Shown piece by piece: positions 26,004 to 34,991 of a stretch of DNA of 64,000 bases. The position numbers and the translations under genes are program-made. Source of the DNA: UBA2266 sp964406945 (lineage in GTDB: Bacteria; Planctomycetota; Phycisphaerae; Sedimentisphaerales; Anaerobacaceae); NCBI GenBank assembly GCA_964406945.1, contig CAYOTO010000011.1, positions 21,031 through 85,030 on the forward strand, given 5' to 3'. How positions within the stretch are numbered: position 1 is the stretch's first letter; the number at the start of each line of letters is the position of its first letter. The notes beneath the pieces are model-generated. The model was not told where the DNA came from, searched no databases, and was given only the letters and a program-made list of their open reading frames with translations.

Positions 26004-26501
26004 ATGAGCAAAAGTTTGACCAAAACCGAACTGAAGATTATCGAGGCTATTCAGCACGGATTGCCCGCAACGACTACTCCATACGCCGATGCCGCCCGTG
26101 AGGTCGGCTTAACCACCGACGAATTGCTTGGAGTGCTGCGAAAATGGAAGGAGCAGGGCAAACTGCGGCGAATCGGCGCGATTGTAAACCACTTCAAAGT
26201 GGGTCTCAAGGGCGGAGCAATGGTGGTCTGGAGGGTCGAGCCCGGCCGGGTCGTCGAGGTGGGCGAAATCTTCGCCGGTTTCGAGCAAGTGAGCCACGCA
26301 TACGAACGGCCGACGAGCCAAACATGGCCTTTCAGCGTTTATACCATGGTTCACGGCCAGAGCGATGAAGAGGTCCGCACGACCGTCGAGAAGATGGCGA
26401 ATGCAGCGCGGGTTTCCGAGTATCGCATGCTGCATACCGAACGAGAACTGAAGAAAGTACCGCCGACGTATGTGATCGACCGCTCGGCCAAAGGGAATTG
26501 A
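26004..26501 (+). CDS. ahbB: Siroheme decarboxylase subunit AhbB
   Basis: A 165-residue protein with an AsnC/Lrp-like fold: a helix-turn-helix at residues 5-60 (L-T-K-T-E-L-K-I-I-E-A-I-Q, then L-R-R-I-G-A-I-V-N-H-F) and a ligand-binding domain to the end. The AhbB-type marks are W-P-F-S-V-Y-T-M-V-H-G near residue 109 and the closing Y-R-M-L-H-T-E-R-E-L-K-K. With AhbA it removes two carboxylates from siroheme to give 12,18-didecarboxysiroheme, the first committed step of the siroheme-dependent heme pathway. I chose the ATG at 26004. The partner ahbA is not adjacent but 8 kb downstream at 34207. It heads a five-gene plus-strand operon. Confidence 0.88.
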   Translation: MSKSLTKTELKIIEAIQHGLPATTTPYADAAREVGLTTDELLGVLRKWKEQGKLRRIGAIVNHFKVGLKGGAMVVWRVEPGRVVEVGEIFAGFEQVSHAYERPTSQTWPFSVYTMVHGQSDEEVRTTVEKMANAARVSEYRMLHTERELKKVPPTYVIDRSAKGN

Positions 26502-26513
26502 CAGGGGGCGCAA

Positions 26514-27389
26514 ATGCTGGACCTGCCGGTACCGGAAAATTATATTTTTGCTTCGGCAATGGTGGTCTATTTCGTCGCGGCGATTGTGGCCCTGGTGCAA
26601 CTGCTCAAGAGCGAGGATTACCGGAACGTGCTGCTGCCAATAGTCTGCCTTGCCGTGGTGCTCGAAGCGGTGGTTCTTATCTTTAGAGCCGTTGAAATCA
26701 ACGCTGTTCCGCTTACCGGGCTGTTCGAATCGATGGTCGTGCTGACGATCGTTTTCGGGCTGCTGTACCTTCTGCTCAGCATAGTGATACGCCAGGTCTG
26801 GTTCGCATCGGCTATGGTGTGGGGCATTTTTGCCATAGTCCTCATAGCGGGAATAGTGGCAAAGCCGGCTTCGGAGCCTCATTCGATAGCCGCCACTCCG
26901 TGGGCTCTGGCACACGGCATAATGATGATCCTCGCCGGTGCAAGCATAATGTTTGCGACGACTTCGGCGGTTCTGTACCTGCTGGCCACGCACAAACTCA
27001 AGCAGAAACGCGTGATGCAGGTTCTGGGCAAGGTGCCCAATATCGAGAAACTGGAAAAGATGACGATGTCCGGCCTGAAGGCGGGCTTCATCTTTTTAAC
27101 CATAGGTCTGGCCAGCGGCGCCGGGCTGATTTATCTGCTGAAAACGCCTTTTACGGCGTGGCTCCAGGACGCCAAAGTGATATGCATACTGGCGACGTGG
27201 CTGCTGCTGGTTGCCGTGCTGGCATTGAGCCGCCTGCTGGCCCTGAGAGGCAGAACAAAGGCTTACATGACAATCGCGGCTTTTGCCCTGGTGGTATTCG
27301 CGATACTCGGGGTGGCGGCAATAGGCAAGACACAGCACGATTTTTCACGGCGCGTCGCTCCTACGGTTTCGGAAACGGTTATCATATAA
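26514..27389 (+). CDS. hemX: HemX / CcsA-family cytochrome c assembly membrane protein
   Basis: A 291-residue protein with eight hydrophobic helices and the E-I-N-A-V-P-L-T-G-L-F-E-S near residue 60 that matches the CcsA/HemX start of the core. The tryptophan-rich heme signature of true CcsA/CcmC is absent; H in A-L-A-H-G-I-M near residue 130 is kept. HemX-type genes often precede hemA, as here (4-bp gap to hemA). In some bacteria HemX controls the level of glutamyl-tRNA reductase. A heme-handling role in the membrane is equally possible given the cytochrome genes that follow. Confidence 0.8.
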   Translation: MLDLPVPENYIFASAMVVYFVAAIVALVQLLKSEDYRNVLLPIVCLAVVLEAVVLIFRAVEINAVPLTGLFESMVVLTIVFGLLYLLLSIVIRQVWFASAMVWGIFAIVLIAGIVAKPASEPHSIAATPWALAHGIMMILAGASIMFATTSAVLYLLATHKLKQKRVMQVLGKVPNIEKLEKMTMSGLKAGFIFLTIGLASGAGLIYLLKTPFTAWLQDAKVICILATWLLLVAVLALSRLLALRGRTKAYMTIAAFALVVFAILGVAAIGKTQHDFSRRVAPTVSETVII

Positions 27390-27393
27390 GAAA

Positions 27394-28704
27394 ATGAAAA
27401 TCCTCCTGCTTGGACTGAATCATAAGAGTGCACCGGTTGATATCCGGGAGAAGCTCGCGTTCGACGCCGAGTCGGCCGAGCAGGCGCTCACACAGCTCAA
27501 GGGCAAGTACCCCGAGGCTGAATTCGTCCTGTTGTCGACGTGCAACCGGGTGGAGATTTACTGTGCAGCCAAGCGGACAGGGGGCGTCACGGATGAGCAG
27601 ATAGCCGAGTTTATCGCCGAGTTCCACGACATTCCGGTGCGGCGGTTTCGCGAGTTTCTTTACACATACCGGGACGAAGATGCCGTACGCCATTTGCTGA
27701 CCGTAGCGTCGAGTCTCGACAGCATGGTAGTCGGCGAAGCCCAGATCATAAATCAGGTCAAGGAAAGCTACCGGATCGCGTGTGCGGCCAAGAGCACGGG
27801 CAAGATTCTGAACCGCCTGTTTCACATGGCCTTTTTCGCGAGTAAGAAGGTCTACACGGGAACATCGATATCGAGCGGCAGGGTCAGCGTGGCGGGGGTG
27901 GCTATCGAGCTGGCACAGCAGTTATTTGCGGACATTTCCGCGGCGAGGGTGGTGGTCATAGGGGCCGGCGAGATGGGTGAATTGCTGGTGCAGCATCTTA
28001 TCCAGACCGGCGCGCGGAATATAACGGTAGTAAACCGCTCGTACGACCGGGCCGTCAAGATGGCCGAGAGATATAAGATTTCGGCCGGGCGGTGGGACGC
28101 GCTTGGCAAACAGCTCGGAGAGGCCAATATTGTGGTGGCTTCGGCATCGGTGCAGAATTACCTTTACACGCGAAAGCAGTTCAAAAAGACAGTCGACCGG
28201 CGCCGGCGCGGACCGCTGCTGCTGGTGGATGTGTCTGTGCCGCGGAACTTCGACCCGGCGATAAACAAGATCGACGAAGTTTATCTCTACAGCATAGACG
28301 AATTGTCGGAGGTGGCCGAGGAGAATCGAAAAGCCCGCGAGGAAGACATCGCGGTGGGCCTGGAAATAGTCTACGCCCAGGCCGCTGAGTTTATGAACTG
28401 GTTCAAGGCCAGGGACATCGGCCCGCTGATCGGTTTGATGAAAGAGGAGTTCGCAAAGATCGGCGAAACGGAGCTGGAGCGGTTTTTCGCCGGCACCAGG
28501 CGCGAAGCCCACTGCAGAGAGCATGCCGACCAGATGGTCAATCGAATCGTGAACAAGCTGGTTCACTGCGTCATAAAGAATGTGGATATTGTGACCGAGA
28601 AGCACGGGCCCAGCGAAGCGGCCAAATTCGTAGACCGCATTGTACAACAGGCCGAGGAAATAGCGGCCACCGCCAACTCCAAGGAGCAGGATTCAGGTGA
28701 ATAG
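27394..28704 (+). CDS. hemA: Glutamyl-tRNA reductase HemA
   Basis: A 436-residue enzyme that reduces glutamyl-tRNA to glutamate-1-semialdehyde, the first step of tetrapyrrole synthesis by the C5 route. It shows G-L-N-H-K-S-A-P near the start, the catalytic cysteine in L-S-T-C-N-R-V-E near residue 50, G-E-A-Q-I near 113, the NADPH loop V-I-G-A-G-E-M-G-E near 190 and V-D-V-S-V-P-R-N-F-D-P near 277. Residues 330-430 form the helical dimerisation domain. No fused precorrin-2 dehydrogenase domain is present. The stop overlaps the ahbD start by 8 bp. Confidence 0.96.
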   Translation: MKILLLGLNHKSAPVDIREKLAFDAESAEQALTQLKGKYPEAEFVLLSTCNRVEIYCAAKRTGGVTDEQIAEFIAEFHDIPVRRFREFLYTYRDEDAVRHLLTVASSLDSMVVGEAQIINQVKESYRIACAAKSTGKILNRLFHMAFFASKKVYTGTSISSGRVSVAGVAIELAQQLFADISAARVVVIGAGEMGELLVQHLIQTGARNITVVNRSYDRAVKMAERYKISAGRWDALGKQLGEANIVVASASVQNYLYTRKQFKKTVDRRRRGPLLLVDVSVPRNFDPAINKIDEVYLYSIDELSEVAEENRKAREEDIAVGLEIVYAQAAEFMNWFKARDIGPLIGLMKEEFAKIGETELERFFAGTRREAHCREHADQMVNRIVNKLVHCVIKNVDIVTEKHGPSEAAKFVDRIVQQAEEIAATANSKEQDSGE

Positions 28705-29821
28705 AGTTTCCGATGCAAAGCCGATGCTCAGACTGCTTTTCTGGGAAAGCACTATCAGATGCAATCTGACGTGCGCCCATTGTCGCCGGCTCGAGGCCGA
28801 TGATGCCGCGTTCAAGGATATGTCGACCTCGCAGGCCAGGACTCTTATTTCTCAGTTGAGCGATATCGGGGACAGCCAGCCCATGAGGCCGGTGATGGTC
28901 TTTTCGGGCGGTGAGCCTCTTTGTCGCGAAGATATTTTCGAACTGGTAGCGACTGCAAAAGAGGCGCAGCTTCACTGTGCTCTGGCGACGAACGGTACGC
29001 TGATAGACGACAAGATCGCAAACAGGATCAAAGAGTCCGGCGTTGAGCGGTGCTCGATAAGTCTGGACGGCGCAACGGCCGAGACTCACGACAAATTGCG
29101 GCAACTGGAGGGCGCCTTCGATAAGGCGGTGGCGGGAACCCGACGCCTGCGCGAAGCGGGCGTGCCGTTTCAGATCAATATGACGCTGACGAAACATAAC
29201 GCCCATCAGCTTGACGACCTGTATGCACTGGCAAAATCGCTCGGGGCGGTCGCGGTGCATCTTTTCATGCTCGTGCCGGTCGGATGCGGCGAGACTCTGG
29301 TCGAGACGGACATGCTCACACCCGCCGAATATGAAGAGAAGATGCTGGATATCTGCCGGTTGGACGAACGCGGCGAGATTCAAATGAAAGTTACATGCGG
29401 GCCGCACTACGAAAGAGTGACCAGACAGCAGGGCCTGCACAAGGCAAGGCAGGCTCATCCGCACGCGCACGGTTCTGCGCCGGGACAGATGCGGCCCGGA
29501 CACGGCGGGTCATCGAGGGGATGTCTGGCCGGACTGGGCGTGGTATTCGTAAGCCACGAGGGCGAGGTGTTCCCCTGCGGCTATCTGCCGGTAAAGTGCG
29601 GCAATGTTCTTGCAACGCATTTGAAAGATATATGGCGGCAAAGCCCGGACCTGGCGAAAATGCGGGACAGCAGCAAGCTGGAAGGCAAGTGCGGTCTCTG
29701 CGGTTATCGAAACGTATGCGGCGGCTGTCGCGCCAGGGCCTTTGCGGGCACCGGCAATTACATGGCCGAAGAGCCGTTCTGTGTTTATACACCGCCCAAA
29801 GCGGGCGAACAGCAATCCTGA
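28697..29821 (+). CDS. ahbD: Heme synthase AhbD (radical SAM)
   Basis: A 374-residue radical SAM enzyme that converts Fe-coproporphyrin III to heme by oxidising two propionates to vinyls. The start is a GTG with AAGGAG upstream, overlapping hemA by 8 bp. The cluster motif is C-N-L-T-C-A-H-C near residue 23. Further AhbD marks are V-F-S-G-G-E-P-L near 72, F-Q-I-N-M-T-L-T-K near 156, F-M-L-V-P-V-G near 190, C-L-A-G-L-G near 276, C-G-Y-L-P-V-K-C-G-N near 295 and the terminal cluster region C-G-L-C-G-Y-R-N-V-C-G-G-C-R-A-R-A near 333. A His/Gly/Pro-rich linker at about 250-272 is unusual. SPASM-type auxiliary clusters are expected from the C-terminal cysteines. Confidence 0.92.
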   Translation: MNRVSDAKPMLRLLFWESTIRCNLTCAHCRRLEADDAAFKDMSTSQARTLISQLSDIGDSQPMRPVMVFSGGEPLCREDIFELVATAKEAQLHCALATNGTLIDDKIANRIKESGVERCSISLDGATAETHDKLRQLEGAFDKAVAGTRRLREAGVPFQINMTLTKHNAHQLDDLYALAKSLGAVAVHLFMLVPVGCGETLVETDMLTPAEYEEKMLDICRLDERGEIQMKVTCGPHYERVTRQQGLHKARQAHPHAHGSAPGQMRPGHGGSSRGCLAGLGVVFVSHEGEVFPCGYLPVKCGNVLATHLKDIWRQSPDLAKMRDSSKLEGKCGLCGYRNVCGGCRARAFAGTGNYMAEEPFCVYTPPKAGEQQS

Positions 29822-29838
29822 AAAAGGTAAGACAACCC

Positions 29839-31089
29839 ATGATCAATATAAGCAAACTGTACTGCGATCAGGTGACTCCGGGCGACTGGCTTCGATACGG
29901 CAAGACCGGCTCGGGAGAACGAAAAGGCGAAGTGGTTCCGAAGAAAGCATCGGAGCGTCGGCCTATATGCGTGTGGAATATTACGCGGCTTTGCAATCTC
30001 AAATGCGTGCACTGCTACAATGACAGCGGTGTGGGCAAGCCCTGCAACGATGTCTCGACCGAACACGCCAAAGAGGTGCTGGCGGATCTTGCGGGCTACG
30101 GTGTTCCGTCGGTGCTGTTCTCGGGCGGTGAGCCACTGATGCGGCATGATTTGTTCGAGCTTATGGATTATGCTCGCGGCAAAGGGCTTCGCACGGTCAT
30201 CAGCACGAACGGGACGCTGATTTCAGAGGATGCGGCCGCGAAGATCAAGAATCTCGGCGTTTCATATGTGGGAATCAGCCTGGACGGTGTGGGGGAAATC
30301 AACGACAAGTTCAGAGGCGTTTCCGGGGCGTTCGACAGAGCGGTCGCGGGCATAAGAAACTGCCAGGATGCGGGTGTTCGGGTCGGGCTTCGTCTTACGC
30401 TGACCAAACGGAACGTACAGGACATCGAGGCCCTGTTCGAATTCTTCGAGAAGGAGAACGTCGAGCGCGCGTGTTTTTATCATCTGGTTCCGAGCGGACG
30501 AGGCGGCGGCATAGCCGATGAGGATCTGACGCACGCTCAGAGCCGTAAGGCCCTGGATACGATCATGGCGAAGACGAAGGCCTTTAAGGAGGCCGGGCGA
30601 GAGACGGATATCCTCACGGTGGACAACCATGTCGACGGTGTGTATCTCTATCTCAAGCTGCTCGAAAAGGACCCGGAGCGGGCAAAAGATGTCTGGAAGC
30701 TGCTTACCTGGAACGGCGGCGGAATGTACAGCAGCGGCGTAGGAATCGGCTGCATCGACTTCAACGGGAAGGTGCACGCCAATCAGTTCTGGGGACATTA
30801 CGATCTGGGCGACATACACGAGAAGCCGTTCAGCGAGATATGGTCAAATCCGGACGAGCCGCTGCTGAAAAGGCTGCGGGACCGCAGATCGTACGTGAAG
30901 GGGCGGTGCCGGTTGTGCAAGTTTTTCGACGCCTGCGGCGGAGCATTGCGTGTGAGGGCGGATCTGCACTTCGGCGATCCGTGGGCCCCGGACCCGGGCT
31001 GCTATCTGACGGACGAGGAGATCGGACTCGACGACGAAAAAGTCGCGGAATTGAAAGCCGGCGGCGAGCTGTACGAGATGCCCGAGTAG
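29839..31089 (+). CDS. ahbC: 12,18-didecarboxysiroheme deacetylase AhbC (radical SAM)
   Basis: A 416-residue radical SAM enzyme that removes two acetate groups from didecarboxysiroheme to give Fe-coproporphyrin III. The start M-I-N-I-S-K-L-Y-C-D at 29839 is AhbC-typical, then W-L-R-Y-G near 17. The cluster motif C-N-L-K-C-V-H-C sits near residue 50, followed by L-F-S-G-G-E-P-L-M-R near 93, V-I-S-T-N-G-T-L-I near 120, Y-V-G-I-S-L-D-G near 141, L-T-V-D-N-H-V-D-G-V-Y-L-Y near 256 and the terminal C-R-L-C-K-F-F-D-A-C-G-G ... W-A-P-D-P-G-C-Y-L-T-D-E-E. It lies 17 bp after ahbD, so both late-pathway enzymes are cotranscribed in reverse reaction order. Confidence 0.93.
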   Translation: MINISKLYCDQVTPGDWLRYGKTGSGERKGEVVPKKASERRPICVWNITRLCNLKCVHCYNDSGVGKPCNDVSTEHAKEVLADLAGYGVPSVLFSGGEPLMRHDLFELMDYARGKGLRTVISTNGTLISEDAAAKIKNLGVSYVGISLDGVGEINDKFRGVSGAFDRAVAGIRNCQDAGVRVGLRLTLTKRNVQDIEALFEFFEKENVERACFYHLVPSGRGGGIADEDLTHAQSRKALDTIMAKTKAFKEAGRETDILTVDNHVDGVYLYLKLLEKDPERAKDVWKLLTWNGGGMYSSGVGIGCIDFNGKVHANQFWGHYDLGDIHEKPFSEIWSNPDEPLLKRLRDRRSYVKGRCRLCKFFDACGGALRVRADLHFGDPWAPDPGCYLTDEEIGLDDEKVAELKAGGELYEMPE

Positions 31090-31198
31090 CATTCCGTATC
31101 GACCGGGACAGCACGAACAACCGCGGCAAATCACGCAGTCGTTGTTCGGGCGTTTGCGCGCACAGCGTAAGACCCGTCGTCAGTTGTCACCTGCCAGA

Positions 31199-32479
31199 TC
31201 AGGACAGTGAAGCAGCGGCCTTTTTTGCGGCTTTCAGCGTCTTTTCAAGATCCTTTTCGCTGTGAGCGGTGCTCAGGAAGCACGTTTCGAACTGCGACGG
31301 CGGCAGATACACGCCGTTTTCCAGCATTGCCTTGAAGTAACCTGCATACCGGGCGGTGTCGCTTCGGGTGGCCGAGTCGTAGTCTTTAACCGGACCGGGA
31401 TTGAAGAACAAGGTGAACATCGATCCGATTCGGTTGATTGTGTGTTCGACGCCCACATCCGTAAAGATCGCCTCGAGTTCGTTGCACAGACTCTCGGTCT
31501 CGGCTGCGAGTTTGTCGTAAGGGTTCTGCGACTTTAGCATACTCAGTGTGGCCAGTCCGGCCGCCACGCAGACCGGATTACCTGAGAGCGTTCCGGCCTG
31601 GTAGACCGTACCGTCGGGGGACAGTTGGTCCATGAGTTCGGCCTTGCCTCCGCAGGCGCCTATCGGAAAACCGCCGCCGATGATCTTGCCCAGGCAGGTC
31701 AGATCGGCCTTGACGCCCGTCATTTCCTGGACGCTGCCGTAGCGAATGCGAAAGCCGGTTATCACCTCGTCGAAAATCAGCACGCTTTTGTTCTTCGTGC
31801 ACAGGCTGCGAATCTTCTCCAAGTATGCCTTTGGCGGAACGATTACGCCCATGTTGCCGGCGACGGCTTCTACAATTACGGCTGCGATTTTGTCGCCGTA
31901 TTTGTCGAATGCTTCTTCGAGTTTGGCGTTGTCGTTATAAGGCACGAGGATAGTGTGCTTGCTGAAGTCTTCGGGAATTCCCGGGCTGCTGGGTGCTCCG
32001 AGGGTGGTGGCGCCGGAGCCTGCCTGGACGAGCATGTGGTCGACGTGGCCGTGGTAGCAGCCGACGAATTTGATAATCTTGTCGCGCCCGGTGCAGCCAC
32101 GGGCCAGGCGAATCGCGGTCATAACGGCCTCGGTGCCGGAATTGACGAGCCTGACCTTGTCGACAGAACCGATTGCATCGACGATCATCTCGGCCAGTCT
32201 GGTTTCGATGGTCGTGGGTATGCCGTAGCTGGTGCCCCTGCTCATAGCCTTGCGGACCGCGTCGAGTACGGCTTTGTTGGCGTGGCCCAGAATCATGGGG
32301 CCCCAACTGAGGCAGTAATCGATATATTTGCTGCCGCTTTCGTCCCACAGATAGGGGCCTTTTGCCTTCGAGATGAAGATCGGCGGGGTGCCGACGGCCT
32401 TTAATGCGCGCACCGGGCTGTTTACGCCGCCGGGAATGACTTTCACTGCATCTTTGTATGACTTTGCATTATTATCCAT
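31199..32479 (-). CDS. hemL: Glutamate-1-semialdehyde 2,1-aminomutase HemL
   Basis: A 426-residue PLP enzyme that converts glutamate-1-semialdehyde to 5-aminolevulinate, after HemA. Motifs: I-P-G-G-V-N-S-P-V-R-A near residue 15, V-N-S-G-T-E-A near 115, D-E-V-I-T-G-F-R near 239, the PLP lysine in L-G-K-I-I-G-G-G-F-P near 262 and Y-Q-A-G-T-L-S-G-N-P near 294. Length and start are normal. It is in a minus-strand pair with cobA-hemD (65-bp gap) and faces ahbC. Confidence 0.96.
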   Translation of the reverse strand: MDNNAKSYKDAVKVIPGGVNSPVRALKAVGTPPIFISKAKGPYLWDESGSKYIDYCLSWGPMILGHANKAVLDAVRKAMSRGTSYGIPTTIETRLAEMIVDAIGSVDKVRLVNSGTEAVMTAIRLARGCTGRDKIIKFVGCYHGHVDHMLVQAGSGATTLGAPSSPGIPEDFSKHTILVPYNDNAKLEEAFDKYGDKIAAVIVEAVAGNMGVIVPPKAYLEKIRSLCTKNKSVLIFDEVITGFRIRYGSVQEMTGVKADLTCLGKIIGGGFPIGACGGKAELMDQLSPDGTVYQAGTLSGNPVCVAAGLATLSMLKSQNPYDKLAAETESLCNELEAIFTDVGVEHTINRIGSMFTLFFNPGPVKDYDSATRSDTARYAGYFKAMLENGVYLPPSQFETCFLSTAHSEKDLEKTLKAAKKAAASLS

Positions 32480-32544
32480 ACGTACCCTGATTTTTCCATA
32501 TTTTCCAGATTAACAGCCGCCCGCCTCATTCTCTCATATCGGTT

Positions 32545-33930
32545 TTACGATCCGGGCAGCAGTTGGGCCTCTATATCATAGCTCTGGGCTCTTTCGAGCG
32601 TTGGCTTGCCCAGGCAGTAGACCTTTTTACCTTGAGGCAGTTCGCCGTAGCGTTCCATGAATGCCCGGACGGTCGAGCCGCTGGTGAACAGTATCCAGTC
32701 TATGTAATCGAAATCGACAGGTTCGGACTCGACCTGGACATTTTCGTAAACTACTACCGGTTGGACGTTTGCGCCGGCTTCCTGCAGGCCGTCTATTAGT
32801 TCGTTTCTGCCGACTTTCGGCCTGACGAGCAATATCGAGAGGCCTTCTGAGCCGATGCGGTCAAATTCGTCGAGCAGGCCGACGCTGGATTCCAGCGCCG
32901 GTCTCATATCGGCCAGAACGCCGTGATATTTGAGCCTTTCGGCGGTTGTTCTGCCTATGGCGGCGATTTTTGCACCGGCAAGGGCCCTGCTGTCTAGCCC
33001 GACAGCATTGAGCCTGCTGAAGAAGAATTTAACGCCGTTGGTGCTGGTGAAGATTATCCAGTCGAAACCACCCAGTTTGTCGAAGATCGGATCGGCGGCC
33101 GAATAGTCATCCAGAGCGACCGATTTGATCATCGGGCGATGTACGATGGTTCCGAGGTGCTGGTATTTTTCGGGGTGCGTGCCGGGCAGGAATATTCGCG
33201 GCCTCTTGCCGAACCAGTCGAGTTTTTCGTGCAGTTCTACGACTTTGCCGACTATAAATATGGCGGGTGTGCGCAGTTGGGCTTTTTCGGCAACGTCGAG
33301 AAAATCGCCAAGAGTGCCGGTAATCACCCGCTGATCGTATCTGGTCCCCTTTTCCACGGCGGCTATTTTCGTATCGTCAGACCATCCGGCGGCCAGCAGG
33401 GAGCTGACGATTTTGGGCAGGTTTCGCACCGACATCAGGAATATGACGGTGCCGGCTTTGGGGATTTCGATTTCTTTTTCATCCCTGCGATGGCCTGTAA
33501 CAATCGCCACATTTGGTGTGAAATCGCGGTGTGTAGGGGGGATTCCGGCGTAGGAAGCGGCCGCGATGGCGCTGGTAATGCCGGGCACCTCCTCGAATTC
33601 GACGCCGGCTTCGACGCAGGCCTCGGCCTCTTCGCCGCCCCGGCCGAAGATATACGGATCGCCGCCTTTGAGACGCACGACTGTCTTTCCCTGGCGGGCC
33701 TTCTTGACCAGAAGTGCGTTCATCTGCTCCTGGGGCATTGTGTGTTTGCCGGCGAATTTGCCCACCGAAAACAATTCGGCGTCTTCGGATGCCAGTTGCA
33801 GCAGTTCCTGCGGCATCAGGTGATCATAAAGTATTACTTCGGCCCGGGTTATGAGACGGTAGCCTTTTAGAGTGATCAATTCCAGATCGCCGGGGCCGGT
33901 GCCTACGAGATATACTTTGCCTTGTGCCAT
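32545..33930 (-). CDS. cobA-hemD: Fusion: uroporphyrinogen-III methyltransferase (CobA) and uroporphyrinogen-III synthase (HemD)
   Basis: A 461-residue bifunctional enzyme. Residues 1 to about 242 are SUMT/CobA: V-Y-L-V-G-T-G-P-G-D near 6, L-K-G-G-D-P-Y-I-F-G-R-G-G-E-E near 86 and V-P-G-I-T-S-A near 113. It makes precorrin-2 with two SAM. Residues about 245-461 are HemD, which cyclises hydroxymethylbilane: D-W-I-I-F-T-S-T-N-G-V near 293 opens its inner domain and D-W-I-L-F-T-S-G-S-T-V near 415 its second half. The combination delivers precorrin-2 for siroheme in two steps from the HemC product. It sits upstream of hemL in a minus-strand pair. Its inner HemD domain is strikingly like an insert in the CcmC of this window. 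Confidence 0.95.
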   Translation of the reverse strand: MAQGKVYLVGTGPGDLELITLKGYRLITRAEVILYDHLMPQELLQLASEDAELFSVGKFAGKHTMPQEQMNALLVKKARQGKTVVRLKGGDPYIFGRGGEEAEACVEAGVEFEEVPGITSAIAAASYAGIPPTHRDFTPNVAIVTGHRRDEKEIEIPKAGTVIFLMSVRNLPKIVSSLLAAGWSDDTKIAAVEKGTRYDQRVITGTLGDFLDVAEKAQLRTPAIFIVGKVVELHEKLDWFGKRPRIFLPGTHPEKYQHLGTIVHRPMIKSVALDDYSAADPIFDKLGGFDWIIFTSTNGVKFFFSRLNAVGLDSRALAGAKIAAIGRTTAERLKYHGVLADMRPALESSVGLLDEFDRIGSEGLSILLVRPKVGRNELIDGLQEAGANVQPVVVYENVQVESEPVDFDYIDWILFTSGSTVRAFMERYGELPQGKKVYCLGKPTLERAQSYDIEAQLLPGS

Positions 33931-34206
33931 GAATGATCGTTCCTGGGAAATTCTGACTGACTCAGTAAGTTTTTAAGTTTTCTCACAAATGAGAACAAGA
34001 GGCTGTCAGTGGGAGTTTTGAGCTGTGAGTCATGCTATCGGCAGCCAGCGACTTTACATTTACGGCCTTTTCTGCTACCAGAACTTATCGGCGCAGGCCG
34101 GGGCGGTCAAGACAAAACATGCCCGGACTTTAGTGCGTAAAGTGGAATAATCGGCCGCAATTGAGGCAGAATTCAACCGAAGAGAGGTATTACGGAGCAC
34201 GTTTAA

Positions 34207-34674
34207 ATGGACGAACTTGACGGCAGGATAATAAAGGCGCTGCAGCATGATTTTCCGCTCGAGGAGCGTCCTTACGAGGTTCTTGCGGCGAAACTGGGTA
34301 TCCCGGGCGAGCAACTGTGGGCAAGGGTCGAGAAATTGCTGGACGCGGGGGTTATTCGGCGTATGGGAGCAAGTTTGAACTCGCATAAGCTGGGATTTGC
34401 GAGCACTCTGGCGGCCGTGAGTGTGGAGCCGGGCCGGGTGGACGAGGCAGCCGAGGTAATCGGGGGGTATTCGGAAGTTACACACAGCTACATGCGCAAC
34501 GACCGGTTCAATATATGGTTTACGTTGATTACGACGGACCTGAAAAAGATTTCCGAACTGCTGGAAGAGATCCGCAAAAAGCTTGATTTGGAGCCGTCGC
34601 AGGTGTTGAATCTGCCCATGAAGAGGATTTTCAAGCTGAACGCGCGATTCAACGTGGCGGACAAATCGCGTTAG
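34207..34674 (+). CDS. ahbA: Siroheme decarboxylase subunit AhbA
   Basis: A 155-residue AsnC/Lrp-fold protein. It has a helix-turn-helix at residues 3-58 (D-G-R-I-I-K-A-L-Q, then G-V-I-R-R-M-G-A). The AhbA marks are F-P-L-E-E-R-P-Y near 17, L-G-F-A-S-T-L-A-A-V near 63, V-T-H-S-Y-M-R-N near 93, F-N-I-W-F-T-L-I near 103 and the closing L-P-M-K-R-I-F-K-L. It pairs with AhbB (encoded at 26004) in siroheme decarboxylation. It is a single plus-strand gene, divergent from cobA-hemD and followed after 317 bp by the ccm operon. Confidence 0.88.
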   Translation: MDELDGRIIKALQHDFPLEERPYEVLAAKLGIPGEQLWARVEKLLDAGVIRRMGASLNSHKLGFASTLAAVSVEPGRVDEAAEVIGGYSEVTHSYMRNDRFNIWFTLITTDLKKISELLEEIRKKLDLEPSQVLNLPMKRIFKLNARFNVADKSR

Positions 34675-34991
34675 CAAACCGGCGATTCACCTGTTTGCCG
34701 CGGAAAGCCGGAAATTCTCATGTCTGGTAAATCCAGGCGCCGACCATATAACGGTGTCGATCCGGCACCGGGTTTTATTGCACGAAACGGGTTTTTCGGA
34801 TAAAATGGAATATTTCCGGGGCGGCGGCCGTTTCGAAATAAGCTGTTGACCAGGTTGTCAATCAGGCGTCCGGGTTAATTCATGGCGAAAAAGTGGGATT
34901 TTTAGCAGGTACTTTCGCCAACAAAAGACAGTCGGGGCCGTATGGTTCTGCTGATAATCTTTCCGTTAATGTCTGTGGCGGTATCAGAAAC
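34675..34991. other. Intergenic region before the ccm operon
   Basis: No gene. A possible promoter (34778-34806) lies in its middle. An in-frame upstream extension of ccmE starting at 34893 is not credible because it would add a non-membrane tail before the anchor. Confidence 0.5.
34778..34806 (+). promoter_or_regulatory. Weak candidate promoter of the ccm operon
   Basis: TTGCAC at 34778-34783, a 17-bp spacer and TAAAAT at 34801-34806. The -35 box is poor (3 of 6), but the -10 and the spacing match other promoters in the window. Confidence 0.35.

Noticed and set aside
34893..34991. Longer ccmE start
   Set aside because: It would place 33 polar residues before the membrane anchor; ATG 34992 gives the normal CcmE form.
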